Shown one piece after another: positions 25,625 to 36,715 of a stretch of 64,000 bases of DNA. The stretch's first letter is position 1, and each line of letters begins with the position of its first letter. Made by a program: the position numbers and the translations under genes. Source of the DNA: Nemertoderma westbladi (lineage: Eukaryota > Xenacoelomorpha > Nemertodermatida > Nemertodermatidae); NCBI GenBank assembly GCA_032718475.1, contig JAUCBJ010001865.1:1-64000 (forward strand), in the 5' to 3' direction. The notes under the pieces are model-generated. The model was not told the DNA's origin, searched no databases, and saw only the letters and a program-made list of their open reading frames with translations.

Positions 25625-25905
25625 TTTAAACCACCGGTTACTTTGTATCAAATAATATGAACCGCCGTTTATTCCTAAGTCAAACACTGTTTCTGTTTTA
25701 TGATAGCAATTACAATCCGGAAAACCACCGTTTCAATGTAACACTGCAGTTTGGGAAAATTTTAACCACCGTTTCAATGTAACACTGCACTTTGGGAAAA
25801 TTTAAACCACCGTTCTAGCATATGCCAATTTGTAACCAGCGGTTTTAAAAGAGCAACCATCGGTTGAAAATTTTATACCAGAGGTTAAAAAAAGAACCGC
25901 CGAAC
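25625..25905. repeat. Degenerate AACCACCG-type tandem repeat
   Basis: Words such as ACCACCGTTTCAATGTAACA and TTTGGGAAAATTT recur twice closely and more loosely several times over about 280 bp, with AACCACCGG/AACCGCCG variants. Confidence 0.55.
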
Positions 25906-26571
25906 AATTTTTTCAGTGAACACACCCGGTTATTTTAAATTTGCGTGATTTGAGTTTTATGCTCACACCACTATTTGTAAGAAATGTTAAAACTTATCTT
26001 ATGCCAATGTAGTAATAGTATTAAAATATAATTAAATTAATTTACACTATTAATGCTTCAGCTAAAAAATGATGCTAATCCTATGTAATAATAAAAATAA
26101 GAATATTATTTTTAAGAACATTCTACATATATCCTATACAAAATAATCAGCCCAATGATTCGTGGAATAATAATATAATCCTACTGCAGTGGTATAATTT
26201 ATTTTGTTTATTGACATCTCAACTATTTTCTGTCTATCCCTGAGAGCTGATAAAGGATGTGTAGACTCATCCAGCAGCCAGCAGTAGGAGGGATGTAGTC
26301 AAGAATTTCTGCATTGATGAATTCTATCTCAGGCAGCCCTGCACTCAACCATTACTACACAGCTAGCTGCTGCAGCAGCTCAGGGAGGAGTTGTTACTTT
26401 ACCATTGCTTTTAACTTCGCGACAAAATAATTTCAAAAAACGATATATATCGAATACCACACATAGAATCGATCTGATATTTTGTAACGCGATTATGAAC
26501 CACCAAAGCAATTTACTTTTAAAATTTCAACAAAATCGCCAGGCAGGAAGTGCCTGAACCTTGATAATTAT

Positions 26572-27720
26572 CAGTCAGTCAGTCAGTCAGTCAGTCAGTC
26601 AGTCAGTCAGTCAGTCAGTCAGTCAGTCAGTCAGTCAGTCAGTCAGTCAGTCAGTCAGTCAGTCAGTCAGTCAGTCAGTCAGTCAGTCAGTCAGTCAGTC
26701 AGTCAGTCAGTCAGTCAGTCAGTCAGTCAGTCAGTCAGTCAGTCAGTCAGTCAGTCAGTCAGTCAGTCAGTCAGTCAGTCAGTCAGTCAGTCAGTCAGTC
26801 AGTCAGTCAGTCAGTCAGTCAGTCAGTCAGTCAGTCAGTCAGTCAGTCAGTCAGTCAGTCAGTCAGTCAGTCAGTCAGTCAGTCAGTCAGTCAGTCAGTC
26901 AGTCAGTCAGTCAGTCAGTCAGTCAGTCAGTCAGTCAGTCAGTCAGTCAGTCAGTCAGTCAGTCAGTCAGTCAGTCAGTCAGTCAGTCAGTCAGTCAGTC
27001 AGTCAGTCAGTCAGTCAGTCAGTCAGTCAGTCAGTCAGTCAGTCAGTCAGTCAGTCAGTCAGTCAGTCAGTCAGTCAGTCAGTCAGTCAGTCAGTCAGTC
27101 AGTCAGTCAGTCAGTCAGTCAGTCAGTCAGTCAGTCAGTCAGTCAGTCAGTCAGTCAGTCAGTCAGTCAGTCAGTCAGTCAGTCAGTCAGTCAGTCAGTC
27201 AGTCAGTCAGTCAGTCAGTCAGTCAGTCAGTCAGTCAGTCAGTCAGTCAGTCAGTCAGTCAGTCAGTCAGTCAGTCAGTCAGTCAGTCAGTCAGTCAGTC
27301 AGTCAGTCAGTCAGTCAGTCAGTCAGTCAGTCAGTCAGCAAGTCAGTCAGTCAGTCAGTCAGTCAGTCAGTCACGTCAGTCAGTCAGTCAGTCAGTCAGT
27401 CAGTCAGTCAGTCAGTCAGTCAGTCAGTCAGTCAGTCAGTCAGTCAGTCAGTCAGTCAGTCAGTCAGTCAGTCAGTCAGTCAGTCAGTCAGTCAGTCAGT
27501 CAGTCAGTCAGTCAGTCAGTCAGTCAGTCAGTCAGTCAGTCAGTCAGTCAGTCAGTCAGTCAGTCAGTCAGTCAGTCAGTCAGTCAGTCAGTCAGTCAGT
27601 CAGTCAGTCAGTCAGTCAGTCAGTCAGTCAGTCAGTCAGTCAGTCAGTCAGTCAGTCAGTCAGTCAGTCAGTCAGTCAGTCAGTCAGTCAGTCAGTCAGT
27701 CAGTCAGTCAGTCAGTCAGT
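26572..27720. repeat. Giant (CAGT)n tetranucleotide tract, about 1.15 kb
   Basis: The tract has about 287 near-perfect units, with only two visible interruptions: AGCAAGTC near 27338 and a CACGTCAG phase change near 27374. The long Ser-Val-Ser-Gln frame across it is an artefact of the repeat. It lies in the 16.1-kb ADAM10-like intron, inside the TIR element. Confidence 0.98.
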
Positions 27721-28060
27721 GTTATATATCCTGAGATTTTTACAGTAAGTATCCCGCCTGTCGAGCGGGCTCCTAATAATTAAAAGAATTGGTATAAGTA
27801 TAGTCATTGGGGGTAAAAAAAGAACAGACCGATTCGATTTGTGGGGTATAAAAAAAACACTGCATAACTCAAGTTCACTTATACGTGAGAAAGTGATATT
27901 ACTACCATTTGAAAGAGCGTTTTTTATTGGCTTAGCCAGTATCCAATCAAATCACCTCAGCCTACAATATGACGTTGTTAACCAGCTGATTTCAAGTTGT
28001 TATTATTTTGGCTGGTGGAGGGTTCCAACCACAGTATTTCCCAACCATGAATTATATTTT

Positions 28061-28160
28061 TAATTTATTATTGGTGTTATGGGTGAATGAGTGGCTTCAT
28101 ATTATTATAACTTTAACTTATGAAGCCACTCATTCCACCCATAATACCAATAATAAATTA
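28061..28160. repeat. Near-perfect 40-bp hairpin
   Basis: The arms 28061-28100 and 28120-28160 pair almost completely (GGGTGAATGAGTGGCTTCAT against its inverse), with a 19-base loop. Confidence 0.85.
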
Positions 28161-28414
28161 TAAATATACCGGTCGCATTTCTCTATGGGTGTAAATATCC
28201 TGCCTAAATTAATAGTTAGAGTGTTTAATTAATCATTGTGGCCGTGATGGTTCATGGTTAATATACCTACCATTTCATTGTAGCGAGTTGTTAAAGACGG
28301 CCAAGTACGGTAGGGTTGAGCACAGTGGCAGCATATGACAGATGGGAGGCCATGAGGAGGTAAATTGCGGACATACAAGGTATCAGATAGTATTTCCAGG
28401 TCTATCTTTTACCT

Positions 28415-28491
28415 GAGCCGCTAGCTGAATGGTTAGAGCGTCAGACTTCCAACTCGGAGGTCACCAGTTCGATCCCACCTGGACGTGTCAA
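28415..28491 (+). repeat. tRNA-derived SINE head
   Basis: TAGCTGAATGGTTAGAGC (A box region, from 28422) and AGTTCGATCCC (B box, near 28467) sit at tRNA-like spacing, with CTTCCAA at the anticodon position. The anticodon and T stems do not close cleanly, so a functional tRNA is unlikely. The following ~250 bp may be the SINE body. Confidence 0.6.
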
Positions 28492-29966
28492 TGCTCTTTC
28501 CAACACAAATGGTCTAATTGTATCATTCCAACCAGATCGCTCTGTACAGCGTGGTTTTTTTACCCACCTAAAATGTATGTGTGGGGTAAAAAAAAACAGG
28601 GTGATTCCAGCCGTTTCACACAGTTGAACAATAGACTGAACTCAGCATATGCGTGAGGTGGCTAAAAGTAATAATCTGTGAATGACAGCCCATGACTTTC
28701 TTGAGACGCCTCTTAAAGGACACTGGCCTTTAAGATGCGGATGATCTAGCAAATATCATGGGTGATAGGGATTTGTGGCGGCGCAATTTTGTCGATAAGC
28801 CGACACAGCATTCTTAATGCACGCTGCAATGGCAATAATATTTTTGTTAAGCCAGCATACATCTCAATGTGCTGCGTCAATGCAGCAAGCCGATTATAGT
28901 AGTAGATCGAATTTTCATTCAACCGATTCAACACAGAGTAGTTTCTATCCGCCTCAATCACCGAAATACATGTCAGAAATGCGGCCTGATCCTTCGGTTG
29001 TTGTGTGATTTATAACAGAGCCATCAGATTAGGCAGTTAGGCAGGACTACTACACTACTGAGCTGTGATGATTCCACACTTGAAACTATGTTTTTTATTT
29101 ACCCACACTTGTTTTTTTTTACCCCATTTTGGGGTAAATAAAAAACATCACTTTTTTGACCATAATTTATTTAAATATATGTCAGGTGATATTGTTTGAT
29201 GATCATTAAATCACATTTTTGATTAGCTTACAGACAATACCAAATTTACTTAAATCCATGGAATTTTAACAATTTCATTGACAAAAAATGGATAATTGTT
29301 TTTTTTTACCCCAATGACTATATAATACTAAATAATTTTAACTTACAGTCTTTTGGCTGTGTATTTGATGTATAAACACATTATTCTCATAAAGCCAAAA
29401 GTGCAATATTTCTTAAATTTCTTTTATTTCTATGGAAACGTGTTTCACAGCTCCAATACAACTACTAACCATCTTATATTGCTATAAATGCTGTTAATCT
29501 CCAGTTTTCGATCTTAATTACACTAAATTTCAGGCAGTTCCTAAGGAAAGGTCACCTTGTTGCTATGGACACGTGTATCAGCGCCATTGTTATTACTAAC
29601 AATTTTCTATTGCTAGACATGTTGATCATCCAAAGTTTCAATCATAATTTCATTAATTATAGAGCGGTTGCTAGGTAAAGGTATCCTTGTTGCTATGGAA
29701 ACGTGTACAGACTTATATTATAAACTAACCCAGTTATATAAATCGTAATTTTTGTATATGGAGAGTTTCAATAACAGAAACGACCAATTTTACCCGGTTG
29801 CTATGAAAAAGTCACCCAGTTGCTAGGGATGTAGTCAATTTTTTTGGTACACAGGCTCAGATTAATCTACACTTTTTTTTACATATATAGTGACATTTTC
29901 ATGCTTTTGTCCGGTAATTAACGATTTTCACCTTAAGCGACCCCACTATATTGGAATTATACTTAC

Positions 29967-30150
29967 CCCGTCTTTGCACACCATGGAACCATCTCGGCAT
30001 ACAGTCTTATAAGCTTTGTTCTCATTTATCGGACATAGCCCATCGTGGCAGTAGGCCAGCTCCGTGCACTCGGTCCCAGGCGAACACTCCACAGTAGAAC
30101 CTTCGACGGGCTCACACTCTTTCGTACAACAGTTGCCTCCGGCCGAGGGA
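29967..30150 (-). CDS. ADAM10-like metalloprotease, disintegrin exon 2
   Basis: On the - strand the acceptor TTGTAG precedes 30150 and the donor GG|GTAAGT follows 29967. The 184-nt exon enters in phase 2 and leaves in phase 0, matching its neighbours. It encodes SPSAGGNCCTKECEP, then TECTELAYCHDGLCP and MVCKDG, equivalent to the ADAM10 disintegrin segment CSPSQGPCCTAQC…C…VCINGQC. The next exon (13850) supplies the expected QC after KDG. The donor is only 20 bp from the end of the TIR element at 24780-29946, and the intron that follows is 16.1 kb. Confidence 0.93.
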
Positions 30151-30246
30151 CTACAACGAAAACATATCGCATGTAATTCCTTAAAACCAACTTGATAGAA
30201 ACGATATGTGTACGAATATGTTATATTTAGGGCACAACTATCCTAC

Positions 30247-30403
30247 CTGCATGAACCATTCTGTATCGTGCAACCACCAGAACCCGTATCTGAAGGGGGT
30301 TTACAACACTTGTCTCCGCTCGCTTCACACATCTCTTTCGTGCCACAATCACATTCTTCTCCTTGCTCCACAATTTCGTTACCACAAATTGGTTTTCCAG
30401 ATT
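30247..30403 (-). CDS. ADAM10-like metalloprotease, disintegrin exon 1
   Basis: On the - strand the acceptor TATTTAG precedes 30403 and the donor CAG|GTAGG follows 30247. The 157-nt exon enters in phase 1 and leaves in phase 2. It encodes [20 protein letters not shown] followed by a Cys-rich stretch ending in NGSCS across the junction. CGN.IVE.GEECDCG is the hallmark start of an ADAM disintegrin domain and is closest to ADAM10 in wording. It is separated from the next exon by a 96-bp intron. Confidence 0.95.
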
Positions 30404-30520
30404 CTAAATAATAGTTTAAAATTATAAGAGAACAAGACCGGGGAAGAAAATATAACTAATTTAAGGAAATCATTAACTAGTAGGTAGCACCAGGTGACAC
30501 ATTGCCGCCACAACATACAG

Positions 30521-31149
30521 CTTGGAAACAGGAACCTTTGCCGCTATCCAGTACAGCAGTGATGTTGCTTATGCTGCACTCTGAGAAAACATATCTTGGA
30601 AACAGGAGCCTTTGCCGCTAACAGCAGTAATGTTGCTTATGCTGCACTCTGAGACAACATACCTTGGAAACAGGAACCTTTGCCGCTCTCCAGTACAGCA
30701 GTGATGTTGCTTATGCTGCACTCTGAAAAAACATACCTTGGAAACAGGAGCCTTTGCCGCTAACAGCAGTAATGTTGCTTATGCTGCACTCTGAGACAAC
30801 ATATCTTGGAAACAGGAGCCTTTGCCGCTAACAGCAGTAATGTTGCTTATGCTGCACTCTGAGACAACATACCTTGGAAACAGGAACCTTTGCCGCTCTC
30901 CAGTACAGCAGTGATGTTGCTTATGCTGCACTCTGAAAAAACATACCTTGGAAACAGGAGCCTTTGCCGCTAACAGCAGTAATGTTGCTTATGCTGCACT
31001 CTGAGACAACATACCTTGGAAACAGGAGCCTTTGCCGCTATCCAGGAGCTTATGCTGCACTCTGAGAACACATACCTTGGAAACAGGAGCCTTTGCCGCT
31101 ATCCAGTACAGCAGTGATGTTGCTTATGCTGCACTCTGAGACAACATAC
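30521..31149 (-). repeat. Exon-end + splice-donor minisatellite, 9 copies, next to the 31150-31312 exon
   Basis: Units start with CTTGGAAACAGG at 30521, 30595, 30663, 30737, 30805, 30873, 30947, 31015 and 31076, and the exon itself carries the same word at 31150. On the - strand each unit reads the last ~60-68 bases of that exon (FSECSISNITAVLDSGKGSCFQ coding) plus about six bases of donor (GTATGT). Lengths alternate 68 and 74 bp, with one unit of 61. At least two units have ATATG in place of GTATG, so their donor is broken; the unit at 30521 also lacks it. Confidence 0.95.
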
Positions 31150-31312
31150 CTTGGAAACAGGAACCTTTGCCGCTATCCAGTACAGCAGTGATGTTGCTTA
31201 TGCTGCACTCTGAGAACACATTGTTATTTGGTTTCACGCCGCTCGTCGATTGGGGAAACATTATGAAATTGCCGTCCGGGCCACCAGGTTGGCATTTAGA
31301 TGGGAAATCGTG
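31150..31312 (-). CDS. ADAM10-like metalloprotease, end of catalytic domain (third zinc His)
   Basis: On the - strand the acceptor TATCGCAG precedes 31312 and the donor CCAAG|GTATGT follows 31150. The 163-nt exon begins in phase 0 with HD, completing the zinc-binding motif begun in the exon at 59836-59999. It continues FPSKCQPGGPDGNFIMFP, NNNVFSECSISNI and GSCFQ, matching ADAM10 …PHD…C.PG…GNYIMY…NNNKFS.CS..NI…CF. It ends in phase 1. Several upstream-type copies of its 3' end follow it in the intron (30521-31149), so alternative donors are plausible. Confidence 0.95.
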
Positions 31313-32510
31313 CTGCGATAGCAAAAAAATAAAATTTAATAAAACACTACATAATTTCCAATTCGCTGCCGATTATTTTACAGGTGGATAAATTTAATGG
31401 GAGTATGGGCTACCTACGCTAGTAATAAGATAGTACTACTAGTAGTACTTAATACTACATATATTTAAGGTAACTCACTAGACCCTTTTATACTGCGCAT
31501 TGGGCGTAGTAAATTCTAAACTAAATTGTCAATTCAGGGAAAGTGGCAGGTTACTGTGGCACGTTATTCTAACAAAAACAATAAACTGAAGGCAATAGAA
31601 CAGGTTAGAGTTTTATTTTTGAGAGTAATCGGTTCTAATTTGTGTCGCTTTTCCCCTAGAGGGAGATTAATTTTGATTGCGTCGAAAGGCCCCCCCTGTC
31701 TTATTTTGTACCAAAATTAATAGGTAATAAATTTTTTGATAGTATAATACCTGAGCACATCAATACCCATTACTCAGTTTTAAAGAATCTTCACCCATAC
31801 AACTAATTTTTAATTAGAAAGATATACATAAGGCAGATTCCCGAAACAGAGATAAAGTGACAGTTACAAGCTGTCTGCATCGAATAGTAGAGGACTTCTT
31901 CAGGTACGTATATATATATTACAGTATTTACCGAAACGACAGTAGCATGACAGGCAGACTAATTAGATCCAAAAAAATTAATAAAAAGCTCAAAGTAAGG
32001 TGTAGGACAAAAATTAAACCATTAAATATAATTACAGGCCCTCAACACACCACCCTTGAGTGGACTGTGGACATCTTGGTGAAGAAAAATTAACGCGAGT
32101 TCTGTTTGCATATTTGAGTAAGGTTTGGGGCCCATTGTCATAAAAATAAAAAACGAAAATATTTTGTGGACCCCTTTTAAAATAATTAAATAAAAAAAAT
32201 AAAATAATTAAATTATTAACTAATATTAATCAAATATTAATTCCATTAATGATAAATGAAAGTACTTATTACTTATTCTGTTACGTTTGTAATGTTCCCT
32301 AGAGTGGAAAAAATGTTTGACAAGAATAATTGGAGGCGCCCATTTGTAATTAATTAATAACTAAATAATTAAATAATATTAATAATATTACTTCCATTTA
32401 AACTTAATTAACATTGAAAATACATAAAGCCCAATGTGTCAATGTTGCTGCATTTGCTGCATCTTAAACATTGAATGAAAAACACGTTTTTGTCAACCTG
32501 TAATAATATG
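31313..32510. other. ADAM10-like intron, unannotated part
   Basis: This is the 3' end of the 28.5-kb intron. It is AT-rich and no gene or classified repeat was recognised. Confidence 0.5.
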
Positions 32511-33780
32511 CAAACCCAAACAACGCCCTGGCTCCTAAACCAAACAACGCCCTGGCTCCTAAACCAAACAACGCCCTGGCTCCTAAACCAAACAACGCCC
32601 TGGCTCCTAAACCAAACCACGCCCTGGCTCCTAAACCAAACCACGCCCTGGCTCCTAAACCAAACAACACCCTGGCTCCTAAATCAAACAACGCCCTGGC
32701 TCCTAAACCAAACAACGCCCTGGCTCCTAAACCAAACAACACCCTGGCTCCTAAACCAAACAACGCCCTGGCTCCTAAACCAAACAACGCCCTGGCTCCT
32801 AAACCAAACAACGCCCTGGCTCCTAAACCAAACAACGCCCTGGCTCCTAAACCAAACAACGCCCTGGCTCCTAAACCAAACAACGCCCTGGCTCCTAAAC
32901 CAAACAACGCCCTGGCTCCTAAACCAAACAACGCCCTGGCTCCTAAACCAAACAACACCCTGGCTCCTAAACCAAACAACGCCCTGGCTCCTAAACCAAA
33001 CAACGCCCTGGCTCCTAAACCAAACAACGCCCTGGCTCCTAAACCAAACAACGCCCTGGCTCCTAAACCAAACAACGCCCTGGCTCCTAAACCAAACAAC
33101 GCCCTGGCTCCTAAACCAAACAACGCCCTGGCTCATAAACCAAACAACGCCCTGGCTCCTAAACCAAACAACGCCCTGGCTCCTAAACCAAACAACACCC
33201 TGGCTCCTAAATCAAACAACGCCCTGGCTCCTAAACCAAACAACGCCCTGGCTTCTAAACCAAACAACACCCTGGCTCCTAAACCAAACAACGCCCTGGC
33301 TCCTAAACCAAACAACACCCTGGCTCCTAAACCAAACAACGCCCTGGCTCCTAAACCAAACAACGCCATGGCTCCTAAACCAAACAACACCCTGGCTCCT
33401 AAACCAAACAACGCCCTGGCTCCTAAACCAAACAACGCCCTGGCTCCTAAACCAAACAACGCCCTGGCTCCTAAACCAAACAACACCCTGGCTCCTAAAC
33501 CAAACAACGCCCTGGCTCCTAAACCAAACAACGCCCTGGCTCCTAAACCAAACAACGCCCTGGCTCCTAAACCAAACAACGCCCTGGCTCCTAAACCAAA
33601 CAACGCCCTGGCTCCTAAACCAAACAACGCCCTGGCTCCTAAACCAAACAACGCCCTGGCTCCTAAACCAAACAACGCCCTGGCTCCTAAACCAAACAAC
33701 GCCCTGGCTCCTAAACCAAACAACACCCTGGCTCCTAAACCAAACAACGCCTTGGCTCCTAAACCAAACAACACCCAACC
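32511..33780. repeat. 24-bp minisatellite, about 52 copies
   Basis: The unit CAACGCCCTGGCTCCTAAAC plus CAAA varies mainly at ACGCC/ACACC. As 24 is a multiple of three and the unit lacks stops in several frames, long ORFs appear on both strands (octapeptides such as TTPWLLNQ on +, GARALFGL on -). There is no start context, homology or splice signal to support a gene. Confidence 0.97.
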
Positions 33781-34104
33781 TTCTAACCAAAACAATTCAA
33801 TTCAATTCAATTATGATATTATTTATTATATATATTTATTATTTATAATTTGTATTATTTATTATAATACTACAGACTCAGTCAGTCAGTATCAGTATAC
33901 TCGTTATTAATATATATTTCAAAAATTGTAATTATACTTTAAATTCATTAATAATAATTCGTTTTAAAAAAATGACAGAAAGGTTTTAAAATCATTTACA
34001 AATATTGTTGACCCTGACCCACCCCCAAATAGTGGCAATACGCAAAGGTTTCGCCTACTACCTGGCTAGCCCCACGTTTGAAACATCGGATCTAATTTTG
34101 CTTG

Positions 34105-34610
34105 CATTGGAACTAAATTCGTATCCATTGGAACTAAATTCGCATCCATTGGAACTAAGTTCGCATCCATTGGAACTAAGTTCGCATCCATTGGAACTAA
34201 GTTCGCATCCATTGGAACTAAGTTCGCATCCATTGGAACTAAATTCGCATTCATTGGAACTAAGTTCGTTTTGATATTCTGGGATTGGAACTAAGTTCGT
34301 TTTGATATTCTGGGATTGGAACTAAGTTCGTTTTGATATTCTGGGATTGGAACTAAGTTCGTTTTGATATTCTGGGATTGGAACTAAGTTCGTTTTGATA
34401 TTCTGGGATTGGAACTAAGTTCGCCCCGATTGGAACTAAGTTCGCTTTATAAAATTTATTTTGGAACTAAATTCTTTTCAATTGGAATTAAGTTCGCATT
34501 TGAAAATGTGCGATTGGAACTAAGTTCGTGCTACCCATTGGAACTAAGTTCGTTTTGATATTCTGGGATTGGAACTAAGTTCGCCTCGATTGGAACTAAA
34601 TTCGTGCTAC
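34105..34610. repeat. TTGGAACTAAGTTCG-based tandem arrays
   Basis: About eight 21-bp units (CATTGGAACTAAGTTCGCATC) are followed by about five ~31-bp units that add TTTTGATATTCTGGGA, and then mixed units. The shared core is TTGGAACTAA(A/G)TTCG. Confidence 0.93.
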
Positions 34611-34920
34611 CTATATCAATTTGGTGTTATGGCCAGCTCTAGTTTAACCAGGGCAAGTCTATATACAAGCATAATAATATTATATAAAGCAAAAAAGTTG
34701 GCCAGAATGTAATTATGCTAAGTAATATAATTCAATATTATATATACATTATTATTATTACTATTACGTTTTTCATTAATTTAATTAAATTTTTCTATAG
34801 AATTATATTCCCTAAATGCCGTGGATTTTCAAAATTTTATTTTATTCGAATTAACTTGTTAAAAGATTACTTTGAGTCCTCATTTGTATTGCTATTTCTA
34901 TTTGTACGCCTATTATTCAA

Positions 34921-35009
34921 GTGGTTCAGTAGCTCAGTCGGTAGAGCGTTGGAAATTATATATGTAGTAGGTATTGAGTTCGAATCCTAGTAAGTGCGAA
35001 TTATTTTTT
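34921..35009 (+). promoter_or_regulatory. tRNA-like Pol III promoter unit inside the LTR
   Basis: The A box TAGCTCAGTCGG is at 34930-34941 and the B box GAGTTCGAATCC at 34976-34987. A T-run about 15 bases after the B box could terminate Pol III. The second LTR has the same unit (A box 51683, B box 51729). Stems of a mature tRNA do not close well, so it is a tRNA-derived promoter, perhaps an old SINE head, and not a tRNA gene. Confidence 0.65.
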
Positions 35010-36450
35010 GTGCAGAATTTCAACTCATTTAAATTGACCGCTACAAATTAAATTGCATTTGTCTGTACCTAGATTAGCCAATGAGACTGTAGTTATTAGA
35101 TTGTAACCAATGTCGTGCAAATTATATATTAGCTGGACCAATAGCTATCTTTAAAAACCTGTTAGAACCTATAGAACAATCGAGAATTTTCTCGATTGAT
35201 TGCGGCACAAATTTGGTATATGAAGGTGCGATTTGTTCATTAGTTATCTAATCAATCACTCACTTATCTTCACTCTCTCTTAACTACTTCTATTCAGAAT
35301 ACATTGTTTATTGTATTATAGTTATTGTTTGATTTTGTAATAAAAGTTAGAAATACTTGTCACATCAGCCTTTTCTATCTGTTTTACCATGATTCACTAC
35401 GGTGAACACTCTTAGGAACAGGATGGCCGGATAGAGATCGGGCCGCAGCAATGAACGGGAACATCAAGGGAATGTAGACAGGAGACAACCCGCAATACCA
35501 CCTTAGTTATTCGCCCATCGCCTGAAAGGTTAGACAGCGTTCGACGCCTTGCTACCTAAGCGTAAGACCAAAGATCAAAGGTAGAAGTAGTGACACGCTG
35601 TAAGCCTAAAATTACATCTTAGGGACTGTACTGTCTTAATTCAGGAAAAAACCACAGTAGACCTTCACATTCCTACGGGGGGGGGGGGGGGGAGAGCGCA
35701 GGCAGAGATACTAGTACGCAGATAGGACGTAGGCACACCGGTACGAAGCATACACATTGGTAGGGTGCAGCAAACTGTACGCCTAACTCTTGCTAAGTGC
35801 AGGTGCGTCTGTGACTATTTGTAGTACAACGGTGTCCATTGCATTAGAACTTGTAGGCTAGGAGGGTTGCTGTGTTTCACCTGAATTAGGATTGTACCGT
35901 TCAGGCGGTAGGGCAGTTTACGACTAGGCGCAAATAAATCGAGGCTATTAGGGATATACTAACATCTACCGTGTCCCCGCCAACGTCCTGATAGGAAGTT
36001 ACCCAGCCTACCTAGGTGACTAAAATTCTAGATAGGACGCCAGGATAGCTATTAGTAACAGTACGCCTACTGTAGTAAACTAACACATTTCTTCTTAGTA
36101 TTAGGGACCTGGTAAATTAAAAATTGCCGAATTCTGGGCGTAGCATTAACCTTATGCCTGAATTTGAGTCCTGGAAATACGCAAGAGGGGAAGGAACCTT
36201 ATTATTCGTGAGTATTGGACCTACAAGTTGCAAAATTAGAATATTCGTAAAATGCACACCGTACCCAGTAATTATATATGTGAAGGAGCAAAACTGCTTT
36301 GACTGTTCAGAATTAACACACGCGCGTTAGAAATTATTTACACCTCAAAATATATAAAAATTAACTTTCGTCCTTACTGTGCTTTGCCCGCTAGTTAGAC
36401 ATCTCCAAATCTCTGCCTCTGTACCTAGCTAGCGTCCCTTTTGCCCAACC

Positions 36451-36458
36451 ATATAAAT
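36451..36458 (+). promoter_or_regulatory. LTR TATA box (candidate Pol II promoter)
   Basis: ATATAAAT lies about 260 bp from the LTR end, in CAACCATATAAATCACACC. Transcription would start near 36480, giving a short R-U5. The same box occurs in the 3' LTR near 53210. Confidence 0.5.
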
Positions 36459-36715
36459 CACACCGCGGCAAAGTATACGAGCCCTTTAGTCCGTCAGTGA
36501 GTCAGCCTGATTTTAGGATTCGCTGCGCGGGATTTTGTTTTATCGAAGTTTGTCTGCTCATAGACTGTTTTCTGCCTCACCGGTTATAAGAGATCGATAC
36601 TGCAATATATTCGCTTACTTAGAGTTTACTGTTTTGGTGAGAAGGTCGGATTTATGATTTGATTCACAAACTTTACAGTAGGATATTGCAGGTATTGTTA
36701 CCGTCTCTTCGAATA

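Larger units (their letters stand above)
24780..29946. mobile_element. 5.2-kb element with long terminal inverted repeats and TA target duplication
   Basis: The left end GTGGGGTCGCTTAAGG (24780) and its inverse CCTTAAGCGACCCCAC (to 29946) are each followed outward by TA. Homology extends inward about 430 bp on the left and about 575 bp on the right, with shared blocks such as GTCACTATATATGTAAAAAA and repeated CCTAGCAAC words. No transposase is readable. The interior holds an AACCACCG-type repeat, a (CAGT)n tract, a hairpin and a tRNA-like head, so it may be a composite. The right end is 20 bp from the donor of the ADAM10-like exon at 29967. Confidence 0.75.
34796..36715 (+). repeat. 5' LTR, 1920 bp
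   Basis: It begins TATAGAATTATATTCC and ends CTCTTCGAATA (TAT…ATA in place of the usual TG…CA). It matches the 3' LTR except for about five substitutions and a shorter G-run (16 against 22 G). It contains a tRNA-like Pol III unit near its start and a TATA box near 36451. The 68-residue frame inside it is repeated in the other LTR and has no other support. Confidence 0.96.

Noticed and set aside
26561-27748. 395-codon Ser-Val-Ser-Gln reading frame
   Set aside because: It is the translation of a CAGT tetranucleotide repeat that happens to lack stops; there is no other support.
32464-33910. Several long frames (up to 457 codons) on both strands
   Set aside because: All are translations of a 24-bp repeat whose length is a multiple of three.
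36124-36330. 68-codon frame in the LTR (repeated at 52883-53089)
   Set aside because: Its presence in both LTRs follows from LTR duplication; it has no homology or start context and lies in the promoter part.
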